In this document: piece after piece, positions 35,114 to 48,719 of the stretch | Layout: each line of letters starts with the position of its first letter | How positions within the stretch are numbered: the stretch's first letter is position 1 | Source: Kaistia defluvii | GTDB lineage: Bacteria > Pseudomonadota > Alphaproteobacteria > Rhizobiales > Kaistiaceae | Length of the DNA: 64,000 bases | Assembly (NCBI RefSeq): GCF_040548815.1 | Contig: NZ_JBEPSM010000001.1 | Coordinates: forward strand, 248,001-312,000 | Direction: 5' to 3' | The notes under the pieces: generated by a model | What the model was told of the DNA's origin: nothing | Seen by the model: only the letters and a program-made list of their open reading frames with translations | The model's database searches: none | Position numbers and translations under genes: made by a program

Positions 35114-36256
35114 ATGCTTCTTTGGATTGTCATGGCCGCCTTGACGGCCGCCGCCTCGCTTGCCGTGCTCATTCCCCTGGGCAGGCAGACGCACGCCGCC
35201 GCCCATGCCGGCGCTGCCCGTTCGATCTACCGCGACCAGCTCGATGAACTCGCGCGGGACCGCGAGCGCGGCCTGATCGGCGATGCCGAGGCGGATGCGG
35301 CCCGCATCGAGATTTCACGCAGGCTTCTGAACAGCGATTCCGGTGCGACGGCCGAGACGCCCCCATCCCGGCCCGCCTACCGTGTCGAACGGCTGGGAGC
35401 GCTGGTCCTCATCCCGCTGCTGGCCATCGGCACCTATCTTTATGTCGGCTCGCCGCAACTGGCCGACCGGCCGATTGGCAGCCGCGAGGCCGAGCCGACA
35501 GCCCAGGGCAATGTCGACGACCTGATCGCCAAGGTCGAATCCCATCTCGCCGCCAATCCCGAGGATGGGCGCGGCTGGGAGGTGCTTTCGCCGATCTACA
35601 TGCGGCTCGGCCGTTTCGACGACGCCGTCCGCGCCCTCGGCAACGCCAAGCGCCTGCTCGGATCCACCGCCGAGCGCGAGTCGCTCTATGGCGAGGCGCT
35701 GACGCGGGCGAGCGGCAATGTCGTGACCGAGGACGCCCGCGCCGCCTTCGACCGGGCGCTCAAGTTCGACCCCGACGACGTGCGCTCCCGCTTCTTCCTC
35801 GCCATGGCGCTGGGCCAGGCCGGCCGAAAGGACGACGCCATCGCGGCCTGGAAGGCGCTGATTGCTTCCGCGCCGGCCGATGCGCCCTGGCTCTCGGCAG
35901 CGCAGGCCGAGCTGGCGCAGTTCCAGCCAACCTCGACTGTCGCCGCAACAGCGCCGTCGGCGGGGCCGGTCGCGCCCGGTCCGACGGCCTCCGACATCGC
36001 CGCCGCCGCGCAGCAGAGCCCGGCCGAGCGGCAGCAGATGATCGAGGGCATGGTATCGGGCCTCGCGGCTAGGCTGGACGCGGATCCCAGCGACACGACC
36101 GGTTGGGAGCGGCTGTTCCGTGCCTATATGGTGCTTGGCAAGCCGGACGAGGCCCGCGCTGCACTGTCTCGCGCTCGCGCCAGCTTGGCTGAAAAGCCGG
36201 AACTTCTCGCCGTCGTCGAGCAGGCGGCCCGTGACATTGGCATCGGCAAGGATTGA
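35114..36256 (+). CDS. ccmI: cytochrome c maturation protein CcmI
   Basis: A 380-residue protein that holds apocytochrome c for haem ligation. A first helix (about residues 2-22) and a second (about residues 96-113) flank a cytoplasmic loop with the YRDQLDELARDRERGLI block conserved in CcmI. The periplasmic part contains TPR-like helices (ANPEDGRGWEVLSPIYMRLG, RAAFDRALKFDPDDVRSRF, WERLFRAYMVLGKPDEARAA). It heads the ccmI-ccmE-ccmF-ccmH operon. Confidence 0.93.
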   Translation: MLLWIVMAALTAAASLAVLIPLGRQTHAAAHAGAARSIYRDQLDELARDRERGLIGDAEADAARIEISRRLLNSDSGATAETPPSRPAYRVERLGALVLIPLLAIGTYLYVGSPQLADRPIGSREAEPTAQGNVDDLIAKVESHLAANPEDGRGWEVLSPIYMRLGRFDDAVRALGNAKRLLGSTAERESLYGEALTRASGNVVTEDARAAFDRALKFDPDDVRSRFFLAMALGQAGRKDDAIAAWKALIASAPADAPWLSAAQAELAQFQPTSTVAATAPSAGPVAPGPTASDIAAAAQQSPAERQQMIEGMVSGLAARLDADPSDTTGWERLFRAYMVLGKPDEARAALSRARASLAEKPELLAVVEQAARDIGIGKD

Positions 36257-36265
36257 TCGTTCGAC

Positions 36266-36736
36266 ATGACGCGTAAGCAGCGCCGCCTGACCCTCATCAG
36301 CCTTGCCGGCGTCGTGCTGGCAAGCGCCGTCGGGCTCGTCCTCTTTGCGCTCTCGGACGGCATCACCTTCTTCACATCGCCCTCGGATGTGCTGGCGAAG
36401 CCGCCGGGGCTGGATCAGCGCGTGCGCCTGGGCGGCCTCGTCGAGCGGGGCTCGATCGTCAAGGAGGCGGACGGCGTCGTCCGCTTCGCCGTGACGGATG
36501 GCAAGGCGACGGTGCCGGCGCGCTATGTCGGCATTCTGCCCGACCTGTTCCGCGAAGGGCAGGGCGTCGTGGCCGAGGGCAAGGTCGATGGCAGCGGCCT
36601 GTTCGTGGCCGACACGGTGCTGGCCAAGCATGACGAGACCTACATGCCCAAGGAAGTCGTCGAGGCCCTGAAGAAGAGTGGCGAATGGCGGCCTGAGAAC
36701 GGCGAGGGCCCTGCGCCGGAGACGGTGCAGCGATGA
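36266..36736 (+). CDS. ccmE: haem chaperone CcmE
   Basis: A 156-residue membrane-anchored haem chaperone that receives haem from the CcmC complex and gives it to CcmF. One N-terminal membrane helix (about residues 8-29) precedes an OB fold. The covalent haem-binding His122 and Tyr126 are in [10 protein letters not shown]. It starts 10 nt after ccmI and ends in an ATGA overlap with ccmF. Confidence 0.96.
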   Translation: MTRKQRRLTLISLAGVVLASAVGLVLFALSDGITFFTSPSDVLAKPPGLDQRVRLGGLVERGSIVKEADGVVRFAVTDGKATVPARYVGILPDLFREGQGVVAEGKVDGSGLFVADTVLAKHDETYMPKEVVEALKKSGEWRPENGEGPAPETVQR

Positions 36737-38712
36737 TCGTCGAGATCGGCCACTACGCGCTCGTCCTGGCGCTGGTTCTGGCGCTGGCGGGCGGCACGCT
36801 GCCCTTCTGGGGCGCCTTGCGCGGCGACACCAGGCTGATGGCGGTCGCCTCGACCACTTCGGTGGCGCAGTTCCTGTTCGTCGGGATGAGCTTCGCGGCG
36901 CTGACATACGCCTATGTCGTCTCCGATTTCTCGGTCCAGAACGTGGTCGAGAATTCCCATTCGCTGAAGCCGCTGCTCTACAAGATCTCTGGCGTCTGGG
37001 GAAACCATGAAGGCTCGATGCTGCTCTGGGTGCTGATCCTGGTGCTCTTCGGCGCGCTCGTGGCGGTGTTCAGCGAGAACCTACCGCTGAAGCTCAAGGC
37101 GCTGGTGCTATCGGTCCAGTCCTGGATCAGCGCGGCCTTCCTGTTCTTCATCCTGATCGTCTCCAATCCCTTCCTCAGGCTCGATCCGGCGCCGCTGCAG
37201 GGGCGCGACCTCAACCCGCTGCTGCAGGATGTCGGGCTCGCGATCCATCCGCCGCTGCTCTATCTCGGCTATGTCGGCTGTTCGATCTCGTTCGCCTTCG
37301 CCATCGCCGCGTTGATTGACGGCCGCATCGACGCTGCCTGGGCGCGATGGGTGCGGCCCTGGACGCTGACGGCCTGGTGCTTCCTGACGCTCGGCATCGC
37401 CATGGGTTCCTACTGGGCCTATTACGAACTCGGCTGGGGCGGCTGGTGGTTCTGGGATCCGGTCGAGAATGCGAGCTTCATGCCCTGGCTCGCCGCGACC
37501 GCGCTGCTGCATTCGGCGATCGTCATGGAGAAGCGCGAGGCGCTGAAGATCTGGACGATCCTGCTCGCCATCCTCACCTTCTCGCTGTCCCTGCTCGGCA
37601 CCTTCCTGGTGCGATCCGGCGTGCTGACCTCGGTGCACGCCTTCGCCACCGACCCGACGCGCGGCATCTTCATTCTCTGCATTCTCTGCGTCTTCATCGG
37701 CGGCGCCTTCTCGCTGTTCGCGGCGCGGGCGGGTCAGCTCAGCCAGGGCGGCCTGTTTGCCCCGATCAGCCGGGAGGGCGCGCTCGTCCTCAACAATTTG
37801 CTGCTGACGGCCGCCTGCGCGACCGTCTTGGTCGGCACGCTCTATCCGTTGGCGCTGGAAGCGCTGACGGGCGAGAAGATCTCGGTCGGCGCGCCATTCT
37901 TCGACATGACCTTTGGCCCGATGATGGTGCCGCTGCTGATCGCCGTGCCGTTCGGCCCCATGCTCGCCTGGAAGCGCGGCGACATCGTCGCGGCGGGGCA
38001 GCGGTTGCTGTTCGCCTTTGGCGCGGCCATGGCGGTGGTCATCCTCGGTCTGGCGCTGATGGGAACGCCCTCGGCGCTGGCGCTGTTCGGCGTTGCGCTC
38101 GCGGTGTGGCTGATGGTCGGTGCACTGTCGGAAATCGCCTTCCGCATCAAGCTCGGTCGCGTCTCGCCGGCGGAAAGCTGGCGGCGCGGCGCGGGACTGC
38201 CGCGCTCGGCCTGGGGCACGATGGTCGCGCATTTCGGCGTCGGCGTCACCGTGCTTGGCATCATCGGATCCACGGCCTGGAACAGCGAGACCATCGTCAC
38301 GCTGAAGCCCGGCGAGGCGGTAACGATCGGATCGCGGACGCTGACCATGGAAGGCTTCGTGCCGATCAGCGGCGGCACCTATACCGGTACGGGCGTGCGC
38401 TTCACGGTTCGCCAGGGGGGCAATGTCGTGGCGACGATGGAGCCTGAAAAGCGGCTTTACACCGTCCCGAACACCCCGACCACCGAGGCAGCGATCAACA
38501 CCTTCGGCTTCTCCCAGCTCTATGTTTCGCTCGGCGACATCTCGGCCGATGGCTCGACCGTTGTCCGCGTCTACTGGAAGACGCTGATCGCCCTGATCTG
38601 GCTGGGCGCGCTCGTGATGACCGCGGGCGGCATGCTCTCGCTTTCCGACCGTCGTCTGAGGGTCGGCGCCCCGAAGCCGGCCCGGCGCTCTGTCGCCGTC
38701 CCGGCGGAGTAG
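36733..38712 (+). CDS. ccmF: haem lyase subunit CcmF
   Basis: A 659-residue polytopic inner-membrane protein of the haem lyase. The diagnostic Trp-rich motif is [18 protein letters not shown]. Many transmembrane helices are spread over the sequence, with a periplasmic domain near the C terminus ([19 protein letters not shown]). The start lies in an ATGA overlap with ccmE. The frame is intact and of normal length. CcmABCD and CcmG are not in the window. Confidence 0.97.
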   Translation: MIVEIGHYALVLALVLALAGGTLPFWGALRGDTRLMAVASTTSVAQFLFVGMSFAALTYAYVVSDFSVQNVVENSHSLKPLLYKISGVWGNHEGSMLLWVLILVLFGALVAVFSENLPLKLKALVLSVQSWISAAFLFFILIVSNPFLRLDPAPLQGRDLNPLLQDVGLAIHPPLLYLGYVGCSISFAFAIAALIDGRIDAAWARWVRPWTLTAWCFLTLGIAMGSYWAYYELGWGGWWFWDPVENASFMPWLAATALLHSAIVMEKREALKIWTILLAILTFSLSLLGTFLVRSGVLTSVHAFATDPTRGIFILCILCVFIGGAFSLFAARAGQLSQGGLFAPISREGALVLNNLLLTAACATVLVGTLYPLALEALTGEKISVGAPFFDMTFGPMMVPLLIAVPFGPMLAWKRGDIVAAGQRLLFAFGAAMAVVILGLALMGTPSALALFGVALAVWLMVGALSEIAFRIKLGRVSPAESWRRGAGLPRSAWGTMVAHFGVGVTVLGIIGSTAWNSETIVTLKPGEAVTIGSRTLTMEGFVPISGGTYTGTGVRFTVRQGGNVVATMEPEKRLYTVPNTPTTEAAINTFGFSQLYVSLGDISADGSTVVRVYWKTLIALIWLGALVMTAGGMLSLSDRRLRVGAPKPARRSVAVPAE

Positions 38713-38716
38713 CGCC

Positions 38717-39175
38717 ATGCGCCGGATGATGCTTGCGCTGGGACTGCTCGTCGCCGCCTGGCCGGCCTTTGCCGCGGTCCAGCCGGACGAGATCCTCAAG
38801 GACCCCGTTCTGGAAGCGCGCGCCCGTGCGCTGTCGGCCGAACTGCGCTGCCTGGTCTGCCAGAGCCAGTCGATCGACGATTCGGACGCGACGATCGCCC
38901 GCGACCTGCGCGTGCTGGTTCGCGAGCGCCTGCAGGCCGGCGACAGCGATGCGGCGGTCAAGGCGTTCCTGGTCGATCGCTACGGCGAATATGTCCTGCT
39001 GAAACCGCGCCTGACCTGGCACACGATCGTGCTCTGGGGCGCCCCGCCGGCCTTGCTCGTTGTAGGCGGAGCCTTTGCGATCGGCGTCTTCCGGCGCCGT
39101 CGCGTCGCCGCGGTGACCGGCCTGACGGCCGACGAGGAAGCCCGCGTCGAGGCCTTGCTGGCGCGCGAGGACTAG
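38717..39175 (+). CDS. ccmH: cytochrome c maturation thiol oxidoreductase CcmH
   Basis: A 152-residue protein with a signal peptide (about residues 1-20), the redox motif LRCLVCQSQSI (Cys45 and Cys48) and one C-terminal membrane helix (about residues 101-123). It keeps apocytochrome thiols reduced in the haem lyase complex. It begins 5 nt after ccmF and is the last gene of the operon. Confidence 0.95.
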   Translation: MRRMMLALGLLVAAWPAFAAVQPDEILKDPVLEARARALSAELRCLVCQSQSIDDSDATIARDLRVLVRERLQAGDSDAAVKAFLVDRYGEYVLLKPRLTWHTIVLWGAPPALLVVGGAFAIGVFRRRRVAAVTGLTADEEARVEALLARED

Positions 39176-39407
39176 ACGACCGCTACGCTATATTTCGAAT
39201 TAGCGCCGTTTCAGCTATCTCCCTGACTTGAAGAGCATTTTCGCGGATCTCTCCGCCTCGCTCGTTCGGCGTCTTCGACGCCTCTCCAAACATTACCAAC
39301 GTTTCATGATGGTGACAGGCGGCTGTAACGTTCATTGATCCATTCTCCGGCGTATGAGCAGCGACCCCCCCGCGTTGCTTTCCTTTTTGTACGTGACGGA
39401 GACCATC

Positions 39408-40943
39408 ATGACCGAACAGAATCCCGCTCCGAAGTCCACTCAGACACGGCTCCGCAGCCGCGCCCTGCTCGGCACGGCGCTTGCCGCCCTGATCGTCGGC
39501 GGAATCGCGGGACAGGCCGTGGTCAGCTCGCACACTCCGGCCTATGCCGAGGCGGTTCACGTCCAGCCGCAGACGCTTCCGAGCTTCGCCGACCTGGTCG
39601 AGAAGGTGAAGCCGGCCGTCGTCAGCGTTCGCGTCAAGTCGACGGTCACCGAGGCGGATGCGTCCGGCGGCCCTGACGCATTCGGCTTCCCGAATCCGGA
39701 CCAGTTCCCGCCCGGCTCGCCGATGGAGCGCTTCTTCCGCCAGTTCCAGGACCAGCGTGGCCCGCAGGGTCAGGCCCCGAACCGCATGCAGCGTCCGAAG
39801 CCCCGCCAGTCGGTGGCGCTCGGCTCCGGCTTCTTCATCTCCGAGGACGGCTACGTCGTCACCAACAACCACGTTGTCGACGGCGCGACCGAATTCACCG
39901 TCAGCAATTCGGACGGCAAGGAATTCAGCGCCCGCCTGATCGGCACCGACGAGAAGACCGATCTTGCGCTTCTGAAGGTCGATGACGCCGAGAAGTTCAC
40001 CTATGTCGATTTCGCCAAGGGTCATTCCCGCGTCGGCGACTGGGTCGTAGCAGTCGGCAACCCGTTCGGCCTCGGCGGCACGGTGACGGCCGGTATCGTA
40101 TCGGCGCTCGGCCGTGAGATCGGCGCCGGTCCCTATGACGACTTCATCCAGATCGACGCATCGGTGAACAAGGGCAACTCCGGTGGCCCGACCTTCAACC
40201 TCGCCGGCGAAGTGATCGGCATCAACACCGCCATCTACTCGCCGTCGGGCGGCAGCGTCGGCATCGCCTTCGACATTCCGGCCGCGACCGCCGAGCGTGT
40301 CATCAAGGACCTGAAGGATCACGGCGAGGTCGTGCGCGGCTGGCTCGGTGTCCAGATCCAGCCGGTCACCAAGGATATCGCCGACAGCCTCAACCTGAAA
40401 GAAGCCAAGGGCGCGCTCGTCAGCGAGCCGCAGGAAGGCAGCCCCGCGCTGACCGCCGGCATCAAGTCGGGTGACGCGATCCTGACGGTCGACGGCAAGA
40501 CGGTCGAAGACGCCCGCAACCTGGCCCAGATCATCGCGGGCTACTCGCCCGATACGACGGTGAAGCTCGGCATCTGGCGCGGTGGCAAGGCTGAGGACGT
40601 CAGCGTCAAGCTCGGCAAGCTCCCCGGTTCGGAGAAGCAGGCCAGCGCCAAGCAGGCCGAGGACAAGTCGGCTTCGGTCGCCGATCTCGGACTGTCGCTG
40701 TCCGTGTCGCCGGATGGCAAGGGCGTCCTGGTTTCCGATGTCGATCCCGACGGATCGGCCGCGGAGCAGGGCCTCCAGACGGGCGACATCATTCTCGCAG
40801 TCGGCGGCAGTGAGGTTGCGCGTCCCGGCGACGTCGAGCGTGAAGTCGTGGACGCCAAGAAGCAGGGCATGAAGGCCGTGCTGATGCGGGTGAAGTCTGG
40901 CGACCAGACGCGCTTCGTGGCGCTCCCCTTCGGCAAGGCATAA
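39408..40943 (+). CDS. degP: periplasmic serine protease, Do/DegP family
   Basis: A 511-residue quality-control protease and chaperone. A signal or anchor helix lies at about residues 19-40. The catalytic triad is His155 (VTNNHVVDGA), Asp185 (KTDLALLKV) and Ser258 (VNKGNSGGPTF). Two PDZ domains follow (RGWLGVQIQPVTKDIADSL from about residue 310; LGLSLSVSPDGKGVLVSDVD near 430). RBS is GGAG 7 nt before the ATG at 39408; 18 further upstream codons are open but lack a ribosome site. A Pro, Gln and Arg rich linker sits at about residues 85-135. A strong terminator follows. Confidence 0.95.
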   Translation: MTEQNPAPKSTQTRLRSRALLGTALAALIVGGIAGQAVVSSHTPAYAEAVHVQPQTLPSFADLVEKVKPAVVSVRVKSTVTEADASGGPDAFGFPNPDQFPPGSPMERFFRQFQDQRGPQGQAPNRMQRPKPRQSVALGSGFFISEDGYVVTNNHVVDGATEFTVSNSDGKEFSARLIGTDEKTDLALLKVDDAEKFTYVDFAKGHSRVGDWVVAVGNPFGLGGTVTAGIVSALGREIGAGPYDDFIQIDASVNKGNSGGPTFNLAGEVIGINTAIYSPSGGSVGIAFDIPAATAERVIKDLKDHGEVVRGWLGVQIQPVTKDIADSLNLKEAKGALVSEPQEGSPALTAGIKSGDAILTVDGKTVEDARNLAQIIAGYSPDTTVKLGIWRGGKAEDVSVKLGKLPGSEKQASAKQAEDKSASVADLGLSLSVSPDGKGVLVSDVDPDGSAAEQGLQTGDIILAVGGSEVARPGDVEREVVDAKKQGMKAVLMRVKSGDQTRFVALPFGKA

Positions 40944-41004
40944 GCCTCGTCTCGACGGCCCACGGGAGTGCAGTGTGAGCCCCGCGACACTTCCGGCGGG
41001 CTTG

Positions 41005-41040
41005 GGGCAGGCGGGATTTATTCCGCCTGCCCGCCTTTTT
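41005..41040 (+). terminator. rho-independent terminator after degP
   Basis: Stem GGGCAGGCGG (41005-41014) with CCGCCTGCCC (41023-41032), an 8-nt loop and a TTTTT run at 41036-41040. It separates degP from the two-component genes. Confidence 0.85.
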
Positions 41041-41089
41041 ATGACAAGGCAGTTGTGCCTCCGGTTGCAAAAACGGCTATCGTAAACCC

Positions 41090-41770
41090 ATGCGAATCCT
41101 GCTTGTCGAAGACGATCGTGAGACTGCCAGCTACCTGGTGAAGGCCCTGCGCGAGGTCGGCCATGTTCCCGACCACGCGGCCGATGGCGAGGAGGGCGCG
41201 TTTCTCCTCGATGCCAACAAATATGACGTCATCATCGTCGACCGCATGCTGCCCAAGAAGGACGGCCTGACGCTGGTCGAGGAGACGCGGCGCAAGGGCA
41301 ATGATACGCCCGTGCTGATCCTCTCGGCGCTCGGCCAGGTCGACGACCGGGTCACCGGTCTTCGGGCCGGCGGCGACGATTATCTCGCCAAGCCGTATGC
41401 CTTCGCGGAATTGCTGGCGCGCATCGAGGTGCTGGCGCGCCGCCGCAAGCCCGGCGAGGCGGAGACCATGCTGAAGGTCGGCGAGCTCGAGCTCGACCGG
41501 CTCAGCCATCTGGTTCGCCGCGGCGACATCAATATCCCCCTGCAGCCGCGCGAATTCCGCCTGCTCGAATATCTCATGAAGCATGCCGGCCAGGTCGTGA
41601 CCCGCACCATGCTGCTCGAGAATGTCTGGGATTATCACTTCGATCCGCAGACCAACGTCATCGACGTTCATATTTCCCGGCTGCGTTCCAAGATCGACAA
41701 GGGATTCTCCGAGCCGCTTCTGCATACGGTTCGGGGCGCAGGATACATGGTCCGTGACGGCGTTCGGTAA
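41090..41770 (+). CDS. OmpR-type response regulator
   Basis: A 226-residue regulator with receiver (acidic Asp8/Asp9, phosphoacceptor Asp51 in VIIVDRMLP, Lys101 in LAKPYAF) and a winged-helix DNA-binding domain from about residue 127 (QPREFRLLEYLMKHAGQVV..VIDVHISRLRSKID..VRGAGYM). It overlaps the kinase gene by 17 nt, so the pair is coupled. Its place right after degP suggests envelope-stress control, an inference only. Confidence 0.93.
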   Translation: MRILLVEDDRETASYLVKALREVGHVPDHAADGEEGAFLLDANKYDVIIVDRMLPKKDGLTLVEETRRKGNDTPVLILSALGQVDDRVTGLRAGGDDYLAKPYAFAELLARIEVLARRRKPGEAETMLKVGELELDRLSHLVRRGDINIPLQPREFRLLEYLMKHAGQVVTRTMLLENVWDYHFDPQTNVIDVHISRLRSKIDKGFSEPLLHTVRGAGYMVRDGVR

Positions 41771-43148
41771 GGTCGTCCGCACCACCGCGTTCAAGCTCTC
41801 CGCGATCTATTTCGTCGTCTTCTCGGTCTTCGCGATCGCCTTTGTCGGCTGGATCACGCGCGAGACCGACCGCTTCCTCACGCAGCAGGTCCGCGACACG
41901 ATCGAGGCGGAGATCGGCGTGCTGGCCGACGAGGGCCTGCGCAGCGGGCTCACTGGCATCGTCGCTTCCATCGAGCAGCGCAGCCGGGTGCCCGGCGCCA
42001 GCCTCTATGTCGTGACCGACTCCGAGGGTCGTGTCGTGGCCGGCAACGTCACCGAGGTGCCGCCGGCGCTGCTCAAGCTGAGCGGTCTCGAACCCGTCAC
42101 CGTTCCCTATAAGCGGCTGGAAGGCGAGACCTCGCACCATATCGCCATGGTGCAGGTGCTGCCGCTGCCGAACGGCTTCCGCATGCTGATCGGTCGCGAT
42201 ATCAGCGAGATCGAGCGCATCCGCGAACTGATCGGCAAAGCGATGATCAGCGCCGTGGTGCTGCTGATCTTCCTCGCCCTGGTATCGTGGTTCTTCGTCA
42301 GCCGCCGCGTGCTGAAGCGGATCGATTCCGTCACCGCGACCAGCCGCCAGATCATGGCGGGCGACCTTTCCGGTCGGCTTGAGGTGACGCCCGCGGGCGA
42401 TGAGTTCGATCGCCTGGCGGAAAACTTGAACGCCATGCTCGATCGCATCGTGCATCTCTTGCACGGCCTGAAGGATGTCTCCGACAACATCGCGCACGAC
42501 CTCAAGACGCCCCTGACGCGCCTGCGCACCCGCGTCGAGACGACGCTCGCGGGGCCGGCGGAAGTCGAGGCCTATCGTGCGGCGCTGGAAGCCACGATCG
42601 AGGAATCGGATCAGCTGATTCGCACCTTCAACGCGCTTTTGATGATCGCGCGCGTCGAGGCCGGTTCGCCAGACGGCGCGCTCGGGCCTCTCGACGTGGC
42701 ACAGATCGCGGCCGATGTCGTGGAGTTCTACGAGCCTGTGGCCGAGGAAGCCGGGGTCGCGCTGAAGCTCTCCGTCGAAGGCCCGCTGCCGCTGCATGGC
42801 AGCCGCGAGCTGATCAGCCAGGCCCTGACCAACCTGCTCGACAATGCGATCAAGTATGTTCAGACCGGCGAGCCGGCGGTTGAGACGCCGGTCGTGACCG
42901 TCGCTGCGCAACAGGTTGAAAACGAGATCGTCGTCTCCGTCAGCGACAATGGCCCCGGAATCCCTGAATCCGAGCGGCTTCGCGTCCTCCAGCGCTTCGT
43001 CCGGCTGGAAAAGAGTCGTTCACAGCCGGGTAGCGGCCTCGGCCTCAGCCTTGTCGACGCCGTCGTGAAGCTCCACCATGGTACGGTCGCCATGAGCGAT
43101 GGCGGACCGGGACTTGTGGTGACCTTGCGATTCCCGGCCGAGACCTGA
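41754..43148 (+). CDS. sensor histidine kinase
   Basis: A 464-residue membrane kinase. The GTG at 41754 inside the regulator gene is the only sensible start; it places the first helix at about residues 15-35. The periplasmic domain spans about residues 36-160, the second helix 162-183, HAMP 184-236, and the phosphoacceptor is His248 in DNIAHDLKTPLTRL. N box LLDNAIKYV, G1 DNGPGIPESE and G2 GSGLGLSLVDAV complete the ATPase domain. It is the cognate kinase of the upstream regulator. Confidence 0.92.
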   Translation: MTAFGKVVRTTAFKLSAIYFVVFSVFAIAFVGWITRETDRFLTQQVRDTIEAEIGVLADEGLRSGLTGIVASIEQRSRVPGASLYVVTDSEGRVVAGNVTEVPPALLKLSGLEPVTVPYKRLEGETSHHIAMVQVLPLPNGFRMLIGRDISEIERIRELIGKAMISAVVLLIFLALVSWFFVSRRVLKRIDSVTATSRQIMAGDLSGRLEVTPAGDEFDRLAENLNAMLDRIVHLLHGLKDVSDNIAHDLKTPLTRLRTRVETTLAGPAEVEAYRAALEATIEESDQLIRTFNALLMIARVEAGSPDGALGPLDVAQIAADVVEFYEPVAEEAGVALKLSVEGPLPLHGSRELISQALTNLLDNAIKYVQTGEPAVETPVVTVAAQQVENEIVVSVSDNGPGIPESERLRVLQRFVRLEKSRSQPGSGLGLSLVDAVVKLHHGTVAMSDGGPGLVVTLRFPAET

Positions 43149-43156
43149 AGGACGGG

Positions 43157-46150
<2,994 letters not shown>

Positions 46151-48719
46151 GAGCGACGCCGGCCGAAGCGCCGGTCGGCGGCTCCAACTGCGCGGTCTGC
46201 AGCAGCGGCAGGCGGATCGAGACGATCGTGCCCTTGCCCTCATGGCTGCGGATGCGCATCGCGCCGCCATGCAGTTCCGCCAGCGAGCGGGTGATGGCGA
46301 GGCCGAGGCCCGAGCCCTTGTGGCTCTTGGTGAACTGGTTCTGCACCTGCTCGAACGGCCGGCCGAGCTTCTTCAGGGCTTCCTTCGGAATGCCGATGCC
46401 GTTGTCCTCGATCGTCAACGTCACGGCGCCGCCGATCTTGCGGGCGCGGACGCTGATGTGACCGTTTTCCGGCGTGAACTTCACGGCGTTCGACAAAAGG
46501 TTCAGCACCATCTGCTTCACCGCGCGACGGTCGGCATGGAGGCCGAGCGAGCTTTCGAGGTCGGCCTCGATCGTCACCTTGCGGGCCGACGCTTCCGGCG
46601 ACATCACGCGCGCGGCCTCGTCGACGATCTCGTCGAGCATCAGCGGCTGCATGTCGAGCGTCATCCGGCCGGCCTCGATCCGGGCCATGTCGAGCACGTC
46701 GTTGATGACGTTGAGCAGGAAGTTGCCGCTCGCGTTGATGTCCTGGCAATACTCGCCGTATTTCGGCGAGCCGAGCGGGCCGAACAGCCCCGACTTCATG
46801 ATCTCCGAGAAACCGATGATCGCGTTGAGCGGCGTGCGCAGCTCATGGCTGATATTGGCGAGGAACTCGGACTTGGTCCGGTTGGCGGCCTCGGCGCGGT
46901 CCTTCTGCTCGGAGTATTTCTCCGCCAGATCGACCATTTCCTGCGCCTGCTGCTCCAGCTTCTGGCGCGACTGGCGCAGGTCCGCGATCGTTGCCATCAG
47001 CCGGCGTTCGCCGTCGATCAGCTTTTCCTCGTGGCGCTTGATCGTGGTGATGTCGGTGCCGACCGACACGAAGCCGCCATCCTTGGTGCGACGTTCGCTG
47101 ATCTGCAGCCAGCGGCCGTCATTCAGCTGCGCCTCGAAGGAGCGCGCGCCTTCTTCGGCGCGGCCTTCGTTGGGGATCTGGGCCTGCACCACGGGCTGGC
47201 GGCCGGCTGCGATCACCTGGGCATAGGGAGTGCCGGCTTCCAGCGCCGAATCCGGAATGCCGTGCAGCTGCTGGTACTTCGAATTGCACATGACCAAGCG
47301 GTTCTGGGTATCCCAGAGCACGAAGGCCTCGGAGATCGTCTCGATGGCGTCGCGCAGGCGGATATCCGCGGTGCGCGAGCTTTCGGCCAGGCGCATCTGC
47401 TCGGTCACGTCGACAGCGATGCCGATCAGGTGCGGCTCTGTGCCATCGGCATCCACCAGCTCGACGCGGATCCGGAGCCAGACATAGCTGCCGTCCGCCT
47501 TGCGCATGCGGAACATGCGGTCGACGGTCGTCTCGTTGGCCTCATAGAGGGCCTCGACCAGGTTCATCAGGTCGCCATCGTCGGGATGGACGAGTTCGTT
47601 CACCTCGCCGAAGCCGAGCAGCGTGTCCCGCGGTGGGAGTCCGACCAGCTCGAACATCGATTTCGACCAGAACAGGCGTCCGCGCGCGACGTCCCAATCC
47701 CAGAGTCCGCAGCGGCCCCGGCGCAGCGCCGTGTCGAAGCGGTCATAGGTCTCCTGGTAGATGATGTCGGCTTCCTGGGCGCGGGCGGACTGCGAGAAAT
47801 AGCCGTAGAGGATGACGAGCAGGATGCCGCTGGTGCCGACGAAGATCGAGACATTGAGCGAGACGTCGGCGCGCCAGTCGCGGTAGATCGCCGGGAAGGG
47901 CGTTGCGACGGCGACGAAACCGAGGCGTCCGTTGAGGTGGCGCAGCGTGGCGAAGGCCGGCTGGTCGCCATCGACATTGATCTTCAGCACGCCGGCGCGG
48001 TCGCCGAAGATCACCAGGGGCTGGGCGCCGCTGACGATCTCGGTGAAGCTGCGGTTCTCCTCGGTGGCGGAGCGCGGCGAGGTGGCGATGACGCGGCCGG
48101 TTGCGTCGGCGACATAGATGCGCTGGCCGGCATCGGCGGCGCTTTGCGGCACGAGATTGTCGAGCGTGTTCTGGACCGCCATCTGGTAGCGATCGGTCGA
48201 CAGCGTCGGCTCCGCCTGGTCGAGCGAGAGGGCGAGATAGGACGCCACCATGCCCATCAGGTCGCGCGCCTGGTTCTCGCGCTCCATGCGCAGGTCGTAA
48301 AGCTGAACGAAGCGGGCCAGCGCGACGATCATCAGAAAGATGATGATGAGGACAGGGATGCAGCGACGCAGGATCGGCTCGGACGAGACGAGCTTTTCGT
48401 AGGCCGGCTTGGCCAGAAGCCGAGCGTGACCCTTGATCATCTGCTTGCGTCGAAACAGTACCCCTGCAATAGGCATGCGCTCGCTCGCAGACGCACTGGC
48501 TGTATCTGCCCGCGCCATCTCAGCCCCCCGATGTCGGCTATCATCGGGTCAGTCCCTTGCCCCGAATCACCCCCATTTGAATCGACGCGAATCACATTGT
48601 CCAGAGGTGTGTTAGGGTTTCGTTAAGCATAATTTTATGGCTCCGGCCTTGGGGAATCCGGGTTCGGCGGGCCCGGATTCGTCTGCCGCCGAATGGCGCC
48701 GTTTTCGCCTGCGTGACGC

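Noticed and set aside
39268-39282. Hairpin GGCGTCTTCGACGCC after ccmH as a terminator
   Set aside because: Short stem, no T run and about 90 nt after the stop.
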